Below, in pieces: positions 45,363 through 57,300 of a stretch of 64,000 nt of DNA. The notes beneath the pieces are model-generated. The model had not been told where the DNA came from. It made no database searches and saw only the letters and a program-made list of their open reading frames with translations. Every line of letters begins with the position of its first letter. Position 1 is the stretch's first letter. This DNA comes from Macrotrachela quadricornifera (lineage: Eukaryota; Rotifera; Eurotatoria; Philodinida; Philodinidae). A program made the position numbers and the translations under genes. The stretch spans positions 157,358 to 221,357 of the forward strand of contig JAJEKB010020661.1 of the NCBI GenBank assembly GCA_022393335.1, given 5' to 3'.

Positions 45363-45835
45363 AGTATGTGACCTGTAAACGGTTTTTTTGAGCAAGAAAA
45401 TGAGGGATTACATTGGTCTATATTGACATAATATAAAAAATTCGAGAAGTTAAGAGTGAAGTGAAGCAGAAATAATGACGATCGACTGCGACCAATGCTT
45501 CACGTTGCCATACAAAAGTCTTAATAGAAAGTTTAAAGACGGTATCCTATAGAATATTTCTCACTAGCAATCCGTAAATATATATGTATCAAGCATAGTT
45601 ATCAGAGCAGAATCCAGCGATCAGTAAGAGATAATGATGACTAGAATTCAGTCGAGGGTTAAGCGAATCATAGCGACGAGCATAACCTGTTTATTAATAA
45701 TAAAAAAATATCAATAAAATAAATGAAATAATCGTGATCGGTACTGATTATTTATTCAATTTTTATTATTTATAAAATTGAGCATTTTTTGTAAATATTT
45801 TCTTGATATAACAAAAGACTTTTTATTTCTTTATT
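45363..45835. other. Spacer, 3' flank of the PARP-like gene
   Basis: AT-rich sequence with no gene or repeat structure that I can support. The last ~100 bases probably contain the 3' UTR of the minus-strand PARP-like gene. Confidence 0.4.
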
Positions 45836-46753
45836 TTATTTTTTTCGTCTCTTAAACCAATGACAGTTCGCTTGTGAAGAGTTCAAATATTTGAAATCAA
45901 CTAAAAATAATGGGATAATTTGTGAGACATGTGGTAAAACTATAATATTTTTATGGCACCCTTCTAATTGTCCACATTCATTACGATGTGGTATAGCTGC
46001 ACATGCCAAAAGAGTATTTGTGCTATTCATATATGATAAAGAATAATTAGCTGTTTGACTACAATAAATACCTTTGCCATATGATTGACCATGCTTGGAA
46101 ACAATAATAGGTGCTTCGATATTTGTTGGATGTGGTTGATTTGGTATAAGAAATCCATAATGAAGAATACTTGAAATATTCGATAGTTCCGTACCATGAT
46201 AAACTAATTGTGGAAAATTCAAAGGATTTTGTCGAAGTCTTTGCATAAAATCATTTTGAACATATGGATTTATTAAGGCAACACGAATATCAATTATTTC
46301 AATATTCGAAAGAGTTGTGAAAGATGATTTGATAGATTGATGTTTGACCTGATAAAAATGACGACGAAAGTTTGAAAAATTTTTTAAATGTTTAGTTTTA
46401 AGTGTTTCTGAACGATTAGATCCTGCGTTCGATTGAGTATCTATTTGTTCTTTTGATGGAATTGTTCGGATATGAAATTTTTTATCACATTGGAAACCTT
46501 TTGACCTTTGTCGATAATGAAATGGTTGTCTGTCGGATTTTGGTGTTGTTTGAGAATTTATGTAGTTATCTTTGACAGGTACTGAATGTGATTGACGAGC
46601 GTTTCTGGATTTTAGATATGAAGATTTTTTTCGTTTATTTTTGTTGGATTTGACATAATGATGAAATTCAAATCGATCAATCTGACATTCAATACTGGAA
46701 AAATGTTGACTTGAATTAAAATCAAAAATATCATATTCATTATCTGACGCCAT
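45836..46753 (-). CDS. PARP-catalytic-domain protein with non-canonical triad (305 aa)
   Basis: Single frame starting MASDNEYDIFDFN. Residues 1-140 are basic and low-complexity. Residues ~150-290 form a minimal ADP-ribosyltransferase fold of the PARP (diphtheria-toxin-like) class. The first NAD-binding residue is H186 in LVYHGTELS, the second lies in SYGKGIYCSQTANYSLSYM (Y225-Y241), and a final strand IIVLPHVSQIIPLFLVDF follows. Aligning the SQxxP turn with canonical PARPs puts isoleucine where the polymerising enzymes have glutamate. This predicts mono-ADP-ribosylation or an inactive fold rather than chain synthesis. The minus strand just upstream reads TTTATATTTTAG then AACAATCAGATA before the ATG, consistent with a 5' UTR intron. 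Target unknown. Confidence 0.85.
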   Translation of the reverse strand: MASDNEYDIFDFNSSQHFSSIECQIDRFEFHHYVKSNKNKRKKSSYLKSRNARQSHSVPVKDNYINSQTTPKSDRQPFHYRQRSKGFQCDKKFHIRTIPSKEQIDTQSNAGSNRSETLKTKHLKNFSNFRRHFYQVKHQSIKSSFTTLSNIEIIDIRVALINPYVQNDFMQRLRQNPLNFPQLVYHGTELSNISSILHYGFLIPNQPHPTNIEAPIIVSKHGQSYGKGIYCSQTANYSLSYMNSTNTLLACAAIPHRNECGQLEGCHKNIIVLPHVSQIIPLFLVDFKYLNSSQANCHWFKRRKK

Positions 46754-49700
46754 TATCTGATTGTTCTAAAATATAAACAAAGTTCATAGTTACTGCAAAG
46801 TCATAACATCAAATAGACCTCGGATGACAGACTATTTGAAACTTTCACTACACTCTATCATATTCATGTATAAATCCAGCTAGATGGTGTATATGCATAA
46901 CAAAGTAAGTCAAAAAAAAGAAGCATAAAATAATTCGGTTTTCGTAATTTGTCTTCATAATTTTGATAGGAACTATCAGGGCCAACGATAACATATGACT
47001 CTCTACATGAATTTGTTGAGGGTGAAGACGAAAACACATACACACAAAGTAAGATCATGTGGAAGATCTTTATATATTCTGATGGACTCATATGGATTTG
47101 TATAAATCCTTGTAGAACTATGTAGGTCTTTGTCAGTTGTGAAAGATTATATGGACTGTTATAGACAATTCATTTTTGTCATGAATTCATAAATCCAACC
47201 AATAAACAATTTCCTTTCTATTCATACTATTCTCAAATTTTATGATTTTTCGTTTTCAGATTATAATGAACAATGATGCGAATGTTAGGTTATAGTGAAT
47301 CTGAACTATTTAAAAAATGACAAATGAAAAGCTTACCCTAGTAGTAAATAAATCTAGTAACACAATTAGAAGAACAATAATAAAATATATTCTACTCTAC
47401 TTATAATGAAGAAAAACAAACCATCAGTATATATACATAAGAAAAATTACGCAAGAACGATAAAAATGACGAAAGACGTTTGTTGTTACTTTTATGACAC
47501 ATCGTTATGTTGTTATTACTGACGCGTATCTTCAACGAAATAAGAATGTTGAGAAATAAGGAATATACATTCTGAGCAAATATCTATGTAAGTAGCCAAT
47601 ATAAGATTCTGTATAACCGCGGCATCTTGGCTTAGGCGAATATCGAGTATTAATGTTCTTCCAGAACTTAGTATTCGTTCTATAAACTTTTTTCATTTTC
47701 TCTTTCTTGTATTCATCCCCATTCTTTTGAAATTTGCTCTGCTTATGAGAAAGATGTACTGATAACTCATAAAGCAGCTTAAGGTTGACAACGAACCAAC
47801 CTCTTCAATTTGTTGTCATAGTCCATACTTGTTCTTCTTTCAACTCTAATATACTGACCAATCATCAACAAAATTTAATATTCATTTTCGAATCGAAATT
47901 GAATTTCTACTCTAATATTTTACGTGATTATCGTTAAATACATCTAAGTTTTCAGTAGATATTGCAGTGAAATATTTAACTATATTTTTATATTTCAATA
48001 AATTATAGGAACTTGTGATTTTCCTACGAAAACATCGATATATATGTATAATAATTCTTGTCATATTCCAAATTTACTTTTCTGATTGTATCATTGATCA
48101 TCATATGTTGAATATAAACTATTCTAAAAGTATCACACGCAAATTTAATACAATCAATATTACAATATTATTCACAAAGTAATCCAAAATATGCAATGGC
48201 TTATTCAACAAAATAATACAGCAATTAATGAGGTCTTATTAAATGAACATGGAATATCTGTTGTTAAAATAAACGACGATAGTCATTTGAGATTTTTAAT
48301 TCCAGAAATGCAAAACAAATCATTGAACAATTATGATTAGGAACAGATAAATAGTTAATGGTTTTTCTTGTTTTATAATTTGAATTAATGAAAAACATAA
48401 TAAATGTATTGGTTTTGTTTTAAATTGTAACTGTTGTCAAAGAAATGTACGAGAGACTCGTTACTTGAAACCATTTTAGTCAGGATGCTAGTATAGATAA
48501 TTATTTTACGTCATAGATCAGTATAAATAATTCTAACGTTTTTTGACTTGTTCAGTGGTTTGCCAGTCGTGTTGAAAGTCGTTATTCAACATGTCGCCAT
48601 CGTTATACAAAATCATGTGCATAAAACAAATAAGGTGAATAACATTACAACTAAGTTATCTGGATATGAAAGCCAAGAACCAAATTCTCCGAAGCCAAAA
48701 AAGTATAGAATCATAAGACTCGCATGATTTACTGAAATCTGTTCAATTTATAAAGTTTCATTAAAAGAAAAGGAAGCTAATATTGGATCCTAAATAAAAT
48801 AACGGGTGGTTCCATATGATACGTTTGGAGAATATTCCCGGAAACTGGATTAAATGCGAAAAGAGCAAAACGTAGCAGATAAAGGAGGTATAAGACATTT
48901 TTTCCTTATAAAGTTTGCCCAAAGGTTCAAGTTTTATACTACTGAATTCTAACTGGGCGCTGATGCACACTTAATCTCCGGTAACTTTATATTTTTTTGG
49001 GAAGTCCTTGATAACTTTGCAAGTGAGAGTCAACTAAGGAATACGTCTCATAATCAGATCTGTGGTGTAAAGGATTTCAACTTATGATCTTGGACTAGTT
49101 GCAGTTCCAGTCGTTATCAATAGCAAAACTGTATTAATATTAAGGCATACCTCTGTAGATTTATTTCATATCGACTAAGTCCTATTCATTTCAAATTTAT
49201 CTTAGTCTAGCACTGCAAAACTCGTGATGCCGTACCATACTTCTTTTTGGTCTGCTTATAGTGTCTGACTATTGGTAAACTCGAAAACCACAGACTAAAT
49301 TTAATTAAGTTTAGAGCTAAGGCTAAATTCCCCACTAATAATCGAACTTAGTTATGATAGTTTGGAATTTTTCGGATTTAAATCCCAAAAAATCAGCTTT
49401 TTTCCCCCTTGATTCGTCGATCTTTTGTAGGAGATTTCATTAGTTTATAGTGAAACTAATCAAAAGGCAAATTTTAGTAGACTTTACTTTATTTTTCAAT
49501 ACTCGAAATAATTTATATGAAAATAGCAGCAAAACTTAGCCGTTATTTTTAATAAAGGCATGTTGATATTTATATTAATGGAATTGTTATAGAATCTATT
49601 CAATTTCTTGAGAGAGAGTTTCATGTCAGGTATAATTAACAAATTCATCAATAAGTCTAATGTATGAAGTAAACTTGTGTTAAAAACAACAATGCATCAG

Positions 49701-50153
49701 ATTTTTTAGCTAGAAAATTAAATATTACAGAAAAACTGATGTTAGTGACAATGATAAAACAAGACTAAAGGTCACATCGATGCAATTTTTGTAAATAAAT
49801 TTTGACTATCAATGGATTCTCACCATAATCTATGGTGCGATATCAAGCGGTAGAAATATAGAAAAATATATTGTCAGTTTGTATGACTAAGACACGACAT
49901 TCTATTATCACCCCATATTATTTCTCTTCTCCTTGAGATAAGAAGAACGCACGTAAAAATATTACAATGGTTATTTCGTGCTTTGATTAATCTTTGTTTA
50001 ACCTGGAGAAAATTTGTGTAAGGTCGAAGTTTCACTAGTCCCACATATATTATTCGTCATGAAATATGCGTGAGACCATAGGTCACCTGATCATATATAT
50101 ATACATATATATATGGTCTGACTATCATATATTCTTTATTTGTCCAAACAAAA
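46754..50153. other. Intergenic region upstream of PARP-like and NPC2-like genes
   Basis: Region between two divergent genes. A 49-codon frame at 48191-48340 (starting MQWLIQQNN) and minus frames at 46848-47091 and 48761-48970 lack family features or splice support. Nothing else is supportable. Confidence 0.4.
50090..50116 (+). promoter_or_regulatory. TA-rich possible core promoter of the NPC2-like gene
   Basis: A palindromic TATATATATACATATATATATGG-type tract (here about 25 bases) lies some 40-60 bases upstream of the ATG at 50154. The position suits a TATA-like element, but similar tracts are common in this genome. Confidence 0.25.
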
Positions 50154-50675
50154 ATGCTTACATTATTTCTTTTTGTCTTATTATCTTGCTCATTAAATTT
50201 TGCATGGACAGCAACACCCTACAAAGATTGTGGATCTGAATTAGGTACTATTCAAGGATTTGAGGTAACTGGTTGTACAGCAGCTCCATGCAAATTCATT
50301 AAAGGCAATACATATGCAATGAATTTAACATTTCAAGCAAAAGCTCCATCAAAAACGGCTTCAGTTAGCGTTCATGGTATAAAAAAAAATCATAATAACT
50401 TCTTTTTTTATATTTAAATTATTTATTTTTATTTATCTTTCAAAGGTATTATTGGTGGTATCCCTGTTCCTTTTCCATTACCTGTTTCAGATGCATGTCA
50501 ATTAAATGTTAAATGTCCAGTTGGTCAAAATGATGTTAATGTAGCAACAGTTTCATTAGAAGTATTGCCAGCATATCCAGCAATTTCACTTTATGCACAA
50601 ATTGAAATAAAAAATGATGATCAAAAACAAAACTATGCTTGTTTACAATTTCCAGCAGTAATAACAAGTGGTTAA
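50154..50675 (+). CDS. NPC2-like: NPC2-like ML-domain lipid-binding protein, secreted/lysosomal (150 aa, 2 exons)
   Basis: Exons 50154-50376 and 50446-50675 (GT..AG, phase 1; 453 nt). A signal peptide MLTLFLFVLLSCSLNFAWTA is followed by the ML domain: PYKDCGSELGTIQGFEVTGC and TAAPCKFIKGNTYAMNLTF, then after the intron GGIPVPFPLPVSDAC and LNVKCPVGQNDVNV, ending NYACLQFPAVITSG. All six cysteines of the NPC2 disulphide pattern are present (DCGS, GCxxxPC, DAC..KCP, AC). Length matches animal NPC2 (~150 aa). NPC2 binds cholesterol and other lipids in the late endosome or lysosome lumen; invertebrate paralogues are also secreted. AATAAA signals follow near 50736. The gene is convergent with the next one. 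Confidence 0.93.
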
Positions 50676-51008
50676 ACTTATTAATGAAATCTTATTAATT
50701 ACAAAAAAAAGATAAATATTTAATAGATTTGATTAATAAATAAAATAACTTCTATGTTCTTCTCTTATTTGAAAAAATTATTTTTTGTTCATGTTTTTTC
50801 TTTCTATAGAAAAATAATATTGATTTCGTATTATTTTGATCGAATCAAGACAATAAAATTGCACTTAAATACCTGTACTTTCTCACATCTGTGTTGACGT
50901 AATTTGATAAGATATCAAAAAATAATGATTTTAAATCATTCTTATTATTTTATTTTAATATAAAGATTCTTGTTTTTTTTTCTTATCATACATTGCAAAA
51001 CTTAGTTT
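50676..51008. other. Convergent 3' spacer
   Basis: About 330 bases holding the 3' UTRs of the NPC2-like (+) and secreted cysteine-containing (-) genes. AT-rich; AATAAA motifs on the plus strand. Confidence 0.5.
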
Positions 51009-51653
51009 TTACATATAAAGAGTACATATTTCATTAATAAATGACACACCAACACATGTATCATCTGATGAACATATACCACTACACATTGTTAGACTTC
51101 GTGAAGTAAATGTATCTAATATACCTGCTTGCATACTTTGTTCATTGAATCGAAATTGTTGCATATCCGATCGTTGAATTTGTGTTGAACATTTTTGTAT
51201 AACACGTTGTTGAATTGGACGAGTACAAACGGTAAAAGCATAGAGAATAGGTGCTACTGTTGTTGTTGCTGGACATAAAAATGGTATAAGACATAAAACA
51301 AGATTTAATACATTTGAAAGAAGGGCACCAAGTAAATCTCCAAGATTATTGGTATTAGCAACTAAACCTGTTTGAGAACCCGATGAAAACCAAAAATATC
51401 CATTGCAATTTTTGGATCTAAATGTAGTATTAAGGAGAACAATATCACTTGCTAATGATGCTGTTCCATTAGTTAAATTCAAAAGAGTCATATGATGATT
51501 TAAACAAAATAGATTCGCCGCACTGGCCGTTCTTGTTTGTCCACAATCAATAAAGAATTTAATTGGCTGAAAACAACTACTTTCTATCATACTGATATAT
51601 CCAGCAATAAACACAAATATCATATACCACTTCATCTTATAAATAAGAAACAT
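51009..51653 (-). CDS. Secreted cysteine-containing protein with PAN/apple-like C-terminus (214 aa)
   Basis: Single-exon frame. A hydrophobic signal segment lies near the N terminus (MKWYMIFVFIAGYISMIES; the start could be the first Met or Met7), followed by about 12 cysteines. The middle has a hydrophobic stretch LLGALLSNVLNLVLCLIPFL. The end, MCSGICSSDDTCVGVSFINE then ICTLYM, has the C-x3-C-x5-C-x-G-[FV]-[SF]-x5-C layout of a PAN/apple module's C-terminal half, which in other proteins binds glycans or proteins. The N-terminal half of such a module is not recognisable, so the domain call is tentative. A decayed relative lies about 1 kb further along, showing the locus duplicated in tandem. 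Confidence 0.6.
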   Translation of the reverse strand: MFLIYKMKWYMIFVFIAGYISMIESSCFQPIKFFIDCGQTRTASAANLFCLNHHMTLLNLTNGTASLASDIVLLNTTFRSKNCNGYFWFSSGSQTGLVANTNNLGDLLGALLSNVLNLVLCLIPFLCPATTTVAPILYAFTVCTRPIQQRVIQKCSTQIQRSDMQQFRFNEQSMQAGILDTFTSRSLTMCSGICSSDDTCVGVSFINEICTLYM

Positions 51654-52549
51654 AAAATGAATTCTTTCAAATAATATTTAACTTATGCCATTTTATTCGA
51701 CAATTTATAGGTATTCATTATTAGAAATAAAGGAAAATGTCACATTTTCTTTCTTTTTTTTTTCTTAATGCTAAATAATTTCACCATCGTGTATTTGATA
51801 ATGATGAAAGAAATTCATTTCCGATAGTTGCATGATAAATAGCAATTTCATTAGTTTAAAATATCTAATGAATATGAACAATAAATGAAATGCAATTTTT
51901 GATAGTCAATTTTTCTTACTAAATGAAATATAATAAATTATATAGGGTGTGCAGACAATTACTAGTCTCATTGTTGATATTTAACAAAAGTTCTTCCTAA
52001 CCTTGTCTGTGAGGATTTAAGATGTGAACATAGTTCTACTATTGGTAAAAACATCAGCACGTTTACTCAAGCCATAGTGAAGATTAATCAATTATCTCTA
52101 TCTCTAATAACTTTCTCGATACACTATATAATCATTAACGATTTTAAAAGAATGAATTGAAAACATTAGTTTTTTATATAAATTTTTGTTAAAGAATTAC
52201 ATAAATTTCAGCTCACACTTTTCACCCTTACCCTCAATCAATTCTTTTCTATTACAATTTATGGTATACATAAAAAGAGCTTTAATGAGCTCAGTTTTTG
52301 TCATAACTTTCATGAGAAATTTTCTATGTAAATTTACGGCAGTTCTCTTCTCTTTTTGATATTTACTCATAAATTTTGTGATTGTTAAAAAATAAGTTCT
52401 CAATAATCATATCTAAAAGTATAGAGAGTAACACTACTTCATTAATTTTGAAATACACAAGAATGCTAACGCAAATTGACATAGAGAATTTCAATGTTCA
52501 ATGTCTTACATGATCATCCAAAAAATTCTAAAAGCAAAACAACGAAATC
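51654..52549. other. Intergenic spacer
   Basis: AT-rich sequence between the secreted-protein gene and its decayed relative. The minus frame at 52197-52403 has no features. Confidence 0.4.
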
Positions 52550-52599
52550 TCTACAGCATTCTACCATAGTGCAACATCAAAAATTTTGTCGAATCTATT

Positions 52600-52890
52600 T
52601 TTGTCTTAAACTTTAATTCAGACAAAAAAATTTCCATTGATATACGATACACCGATACATTAATCATATGATGAACATTAGCTGATACATTCTGTTCAAC
52701 TTCGTAAAGGAAATGTATCCGACAAGGCAACATATATTTGTTGTTAATAGACGATCAACAAGACTTGCAATTATCGAATTGAAAGGACCACTAATAACGT
52801 TAGTAAGTGCATCATTAAGTAAAGTAATAGTGGCAGCCAAATCAGTCAGATTATCAGATGCAAACCAAAAATTATTTTAAAAAAAAAGGG
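52600..52890 (-). pseudogene. Decayed tandem duplicate of the secreted cysteine-containing gene
   Basis: Translating the minus strand gives NNFWFASDNLTDLAATIT then LLNDALTNVI, paralleling GYFWFSSGSQTGLVANTNNL then GDLLGALLSNV of the 51009-51653 gene. At DNA level, 52660-52735 closely matches 51060-51125 (ATGATGAACAT ... TTCGT(G/A)AA(G/-)..AAATGTATC). Most cysteine codons of the donor are lost, and stops interrupt the frame. Confidence 0.7.
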
Positions 52891-54358
52891 TTCAGTATCT
52901 TATATTACTAATAAATTGAATCCGGTAATTGCATGTCAAACTATTTCATCTTTTATTGATTCTAACATAACGAAGATGATATTATCAATAAATAAAAACT
53001 TGTATATGAAAAACCTTTTAAGACAATTTATTATATATAATTATATAAAAGAATGAATATATTTCAATTCCTGTCATTTTCAATAATGATTAAAAATTAT
53101 AAAAGTACAAATCATTTATCACCGTTTTTCTATGAAAATAAAAAAATATATTTTTGATACTTCAATATGTATATCTGAAAAATGATCCTTATGTAGTCGT
53201 TTAAAGAAAACAAATTGTCTTTGGCGTTACAAACAACAAGCGGATATAGAATTATGACTTGAACGATGCGATTGAAGAAGCGAATGAATACTCTTGTTGT
53301 GAAGCGTTGCTACTAGAACTGATGACATTTCTTTTTTTTTTTTTGTATAAGTTTGGCAACGGGCAACAATATTGACGAAAAAGAATTAGCATGTATGTGT
53401 GGCATACATCTAACTGCAATAAACTCTTCTTTTCTTTCTTATCCTTGAGAGAAGAAAGTCAATAGAAGATTTTCTGTTCGAATATTAAATGAACAAGCAT
53501 GATTTGTGAATATCGTCAAATATAAAGTGGTCAAATGTAGAACAAATTGATTATGTTAATCCTGATTAAAGTGTATTTAAAAATAATTAGTGTATCAAAA
53601 GTTATAGTAATAATCAATCATATTGATATTATCTTACTAATTATGAGAAGTTTCTTTTTTTATTATGTTTGAAGCTTAAAGTTTTCTTTTTTTTTTTTAA
53701 GGATAAAAAAAGAAGAAAGACCAAAGAGATCGAGAAAAAGAAAGGAACGAAAACTATCTTAATTCGATTGAGATAACGGCTCTTAGTCCTCGCCCGGCAT
53801 ATCGGCAACACAAACCAAGGATGACTTAGCGGAAAAAAGCGATCGTCTATGCGAATATAAGAAGAAAAAAAACTAATAAAGAAAAAAAGAAGAAAAAGAA
53901 CCCTAACAATCTTGAACAGTAATCACTGAACATCACTCTCACACGAGTCGTTTGCCGACAACCAACAAAAAAAGAAGGAAAATATTAGTAATATACTGCT
54001 TATTAATGATCGATAGAACGAACAGTAAAGAATCACAATAATATTGTATATCTATGTTTGATTATTATCTAAACAATTTTTATGCGTAATTAAATAGAAA
54101 GATTATTAATTAAACAAGTAATTGATTAAATCATAAATAATCTTCTTTTTCTTTTTTTTATTTTTCTATAGATAAAAAAAATTTATATTCTATTCAAAAA
54201 CAATGATGTATTGCAATGGCTCATGGTGCTCAAACAATATTTGAGTTCATATTTACTTCTATATTACTTCTATTAATGTTCTTGTTACATCATGTTACTA
54301 TAAAAAACGTTAATTCATATTTGTTGCCTTGCTATCATTATCTTTTGTTATTATCTCC
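52891..54358. other. Intergenic DNA upstream of the mGluR-like gene
   Basis: AT-rich. It contains a polypurine run at about 53700-53755 and another near 53860-53900. No gene supported; the promoter of the receptor gene presumably lies at its right-hand end. Confidence 0.4.
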
Positions 54359-57300
54359 ATGTTCGAACAGCTTTTTACATTGTCTCGTTACGGAATACCT
54401 CGTATATTAATCCATATTTTTATTATCATATGGCTATCTATTATAATCCCATATTCACATATTGTCATGTGTTATTTTGATCGACTATCAGGTATATAAC
54501 AAGTTCTTGTTTTTTTTTTTCGTAAAGATTAATTGAATTAATATAAATTTTTAAGAACAAAATAATTTATATTTTTAGCTATATCACCTGCATCTGAAGC
54601 TCAAATTGTTATAGGCGCATTTTTTTCTTTACATAATCCTCCGATATCACATGGAGGTGGTCGATTACGACAATGGTAAAAAAAAACAAATTTTCTTTTT
54701 CACATCATAAATATATTAAAATTTTTATTTATCTAGTGGTGATATTCGTGAAGATTATGGTATACATCGTGTTGAAGGCACATTTTGGATTCTTGATCAA
54801 AGTAATAATGAAAATTATTTTTCTATTAATAATCATTTATATATCTTCTTTTTTAGTTAATGCAAATCAATCTATATTACCAAATATAACTGTAGGTTAT
54901 CAAATTCGTGATTCATGTTGGTATGCACCTGTTGCACTTGAACAAACAATTGAATTTATTGGTAATTCAGTATTAACAGCAAGTGATTTAACAATGTATA
55001 CAAATGGTGGTCGAGCTCGATTAGCTGCTATTATTGGACCAGGTGATAGTTCAATAACAATGCAAACACAAAATATTTTACAATTATTTGAAATGCCACA
55101 AATTGGTTATTCAGCTACAGCTAAACAATTAAGTGATAAAGAAAAATTTAAATATTTTACACGAGTTATTGCATCAGATACTCAACAAGCACAAGCAATT
55201 GTTGATATAATTCGACAATTTAAATGGAGTTATGTTGCTACAATTGGTACTGAAGGTGATTATGGTCGTGGTGGTGTTGAAGCTATTCGTCGTTTACTTA
55301 ATAATGATGCATGTATTGGTGCAGATTTTACAATGGTAAATAATACAAATAAAATTTTTTTTTATTTTTATTTTTATTTTCAATAGCCAATTGGTGCAAA
55401 TATAACAGTAGCTACACAATTAATTAAACAACTTGTTAATCGAGCTCCACGTGTTCAAGTATTAATATGTTTTTGTCTTGATCATTCAATTCGAGGTGTA
55501 TTACAAGCAATTAGTGAATTAAATTATACACAAAGATTTATTATTCTTGGAAGGTAATTAAATAATTCAATTATGTTATTTATAGTTTTTTATTTTTTAG
55601 TGATGCTTGGGCTGATCGTCTTAATGTTATACCAAATAATACAGAAGCTGTAGCATTGGGTGCTATTACAGTAAGAATAATAGATTTATTTTCAAAGGAA
55701 ATTTATGGATTTTATGCATATATGTATATATAGATTAAAGCTCGTTCATTACGTGTACCTGGTTTTGAACAATATTTTCGTCAATTACATGTAAATAATA
55801 ATACACGAAATGTATGGTTTCGTGAATATTGGCAACAAAAATTTGCTTGTTCATTAAGTGATTATAATAATACTTATAATAATAATAAGAATGATAAACA
55901 TATTAGTCAAATAAATAAATATTCTCGTACATGTCGACCAAATTTTGAAAGTCTTGCTAAAGTACCTTATAATGAAGATCCAAAACTTGCATTTGTTATT
56001 AATTCAATTTTAGCTGTTGTACATGGTTTAGATAAAATGCATAAACAAGTATTTTAATTCAATTGAAATTTTATTTTTTATTTATTTATTATATATAAAT
56101 ATAGATTTGTAATGGAACAAGTGGTTTATGTACAGAAATGGCTCGAATGAATACATCATTATTAATGCAATTTTTAAAAAGTAGTCGATTTACTGGCATA
56201 ACTGGTAAAAAATGAAAATAAGTTATATGAAAAAAAATTTTTTTTTTTTGGTGTTGATTTAGGTGAAGAAGTATTTTTTGATGAAAATGGTGATGGTCCT
56301 GGAAGGTAAAACAAAAGGAGAATTTTTAGAAGTTTCATTTATTTTTATTTTTAGATATGATATATTAAATTTACAAGATAATACAAATGATATTGAACAT
56401 TCACTTCATTATGTTCAAGTTGGAACATGGAATACAGGAAAATTAAGTTTAAATACATCAGCAATACGTCTTTTTTCTGATCAACGTTTATTACGTCAAA
56501 TAAATGTTCGTCGATTTTGTAGTGAAGCTTGTCCAATAGGTCATATTAAAGTTAGTTTTTACTATTAATTTGTTTTTTTTTTCTTATTCCTATTATTTAT
56601 ATTTTATAGAAATATACTGATGAAGAACGATGTTGTTGGAAATGTCATCCTTGTGTTAATGCTATTGTACTTGATGAAACAACATGTTTTACTTGTCCAA
56701 CAGGATTTTCACCTAATGCTGATCAAACAGGTTATTATTATTTAAGAGTGGAATAAAACATATTAATTTTATCGATGATCGTATTTTATTGTAATAATCT
56801 ATTTCTTTATTTTTATTTTAGCTTGTGGTTTATTACCAATAACATCAATAAATTTTCATCATCCATTATCAATAATAATATGTTTTGTTGCTGGTATTGG
56901 AATATTAATAAGTTTTTTTGTTGTTTATATATTCGTACGTTTTAATGCAACACCGGTTGTTAAATCTACAACACGTGAATTAAGTTATTTAATTTTAATG
57001 GGTATATTATTTTGTCATTTAACAGCATTTGTTATTTTACAAAAACCATCATTTATAATATGTGTTTTAACACGTTTATTACCTGGAATATCATTTTCAA
57101 TGATATATGGTTCATTAGTTACAAAAACAAATCGAATAGCAAGAATTTTAGCAAGAAGTAAAAAGAAAATAATAACAAGACGATTAAAATTTATGAGTGC
57201 TAGACATCAACTTGCAATTGCTTGTCTTATACTTGTTACTGAAGTTACAATTGTTGGTAAATAATTTGAATAAAAAATTAGATTTAAATTTTTTTAGTTT

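Noticed and set aside
48191..48340. 49-codon plus-strand frame starting MQWLIQQNN
   Set aside because: Looks protein-like but is too short, isolated and without recognised features to call a gene.
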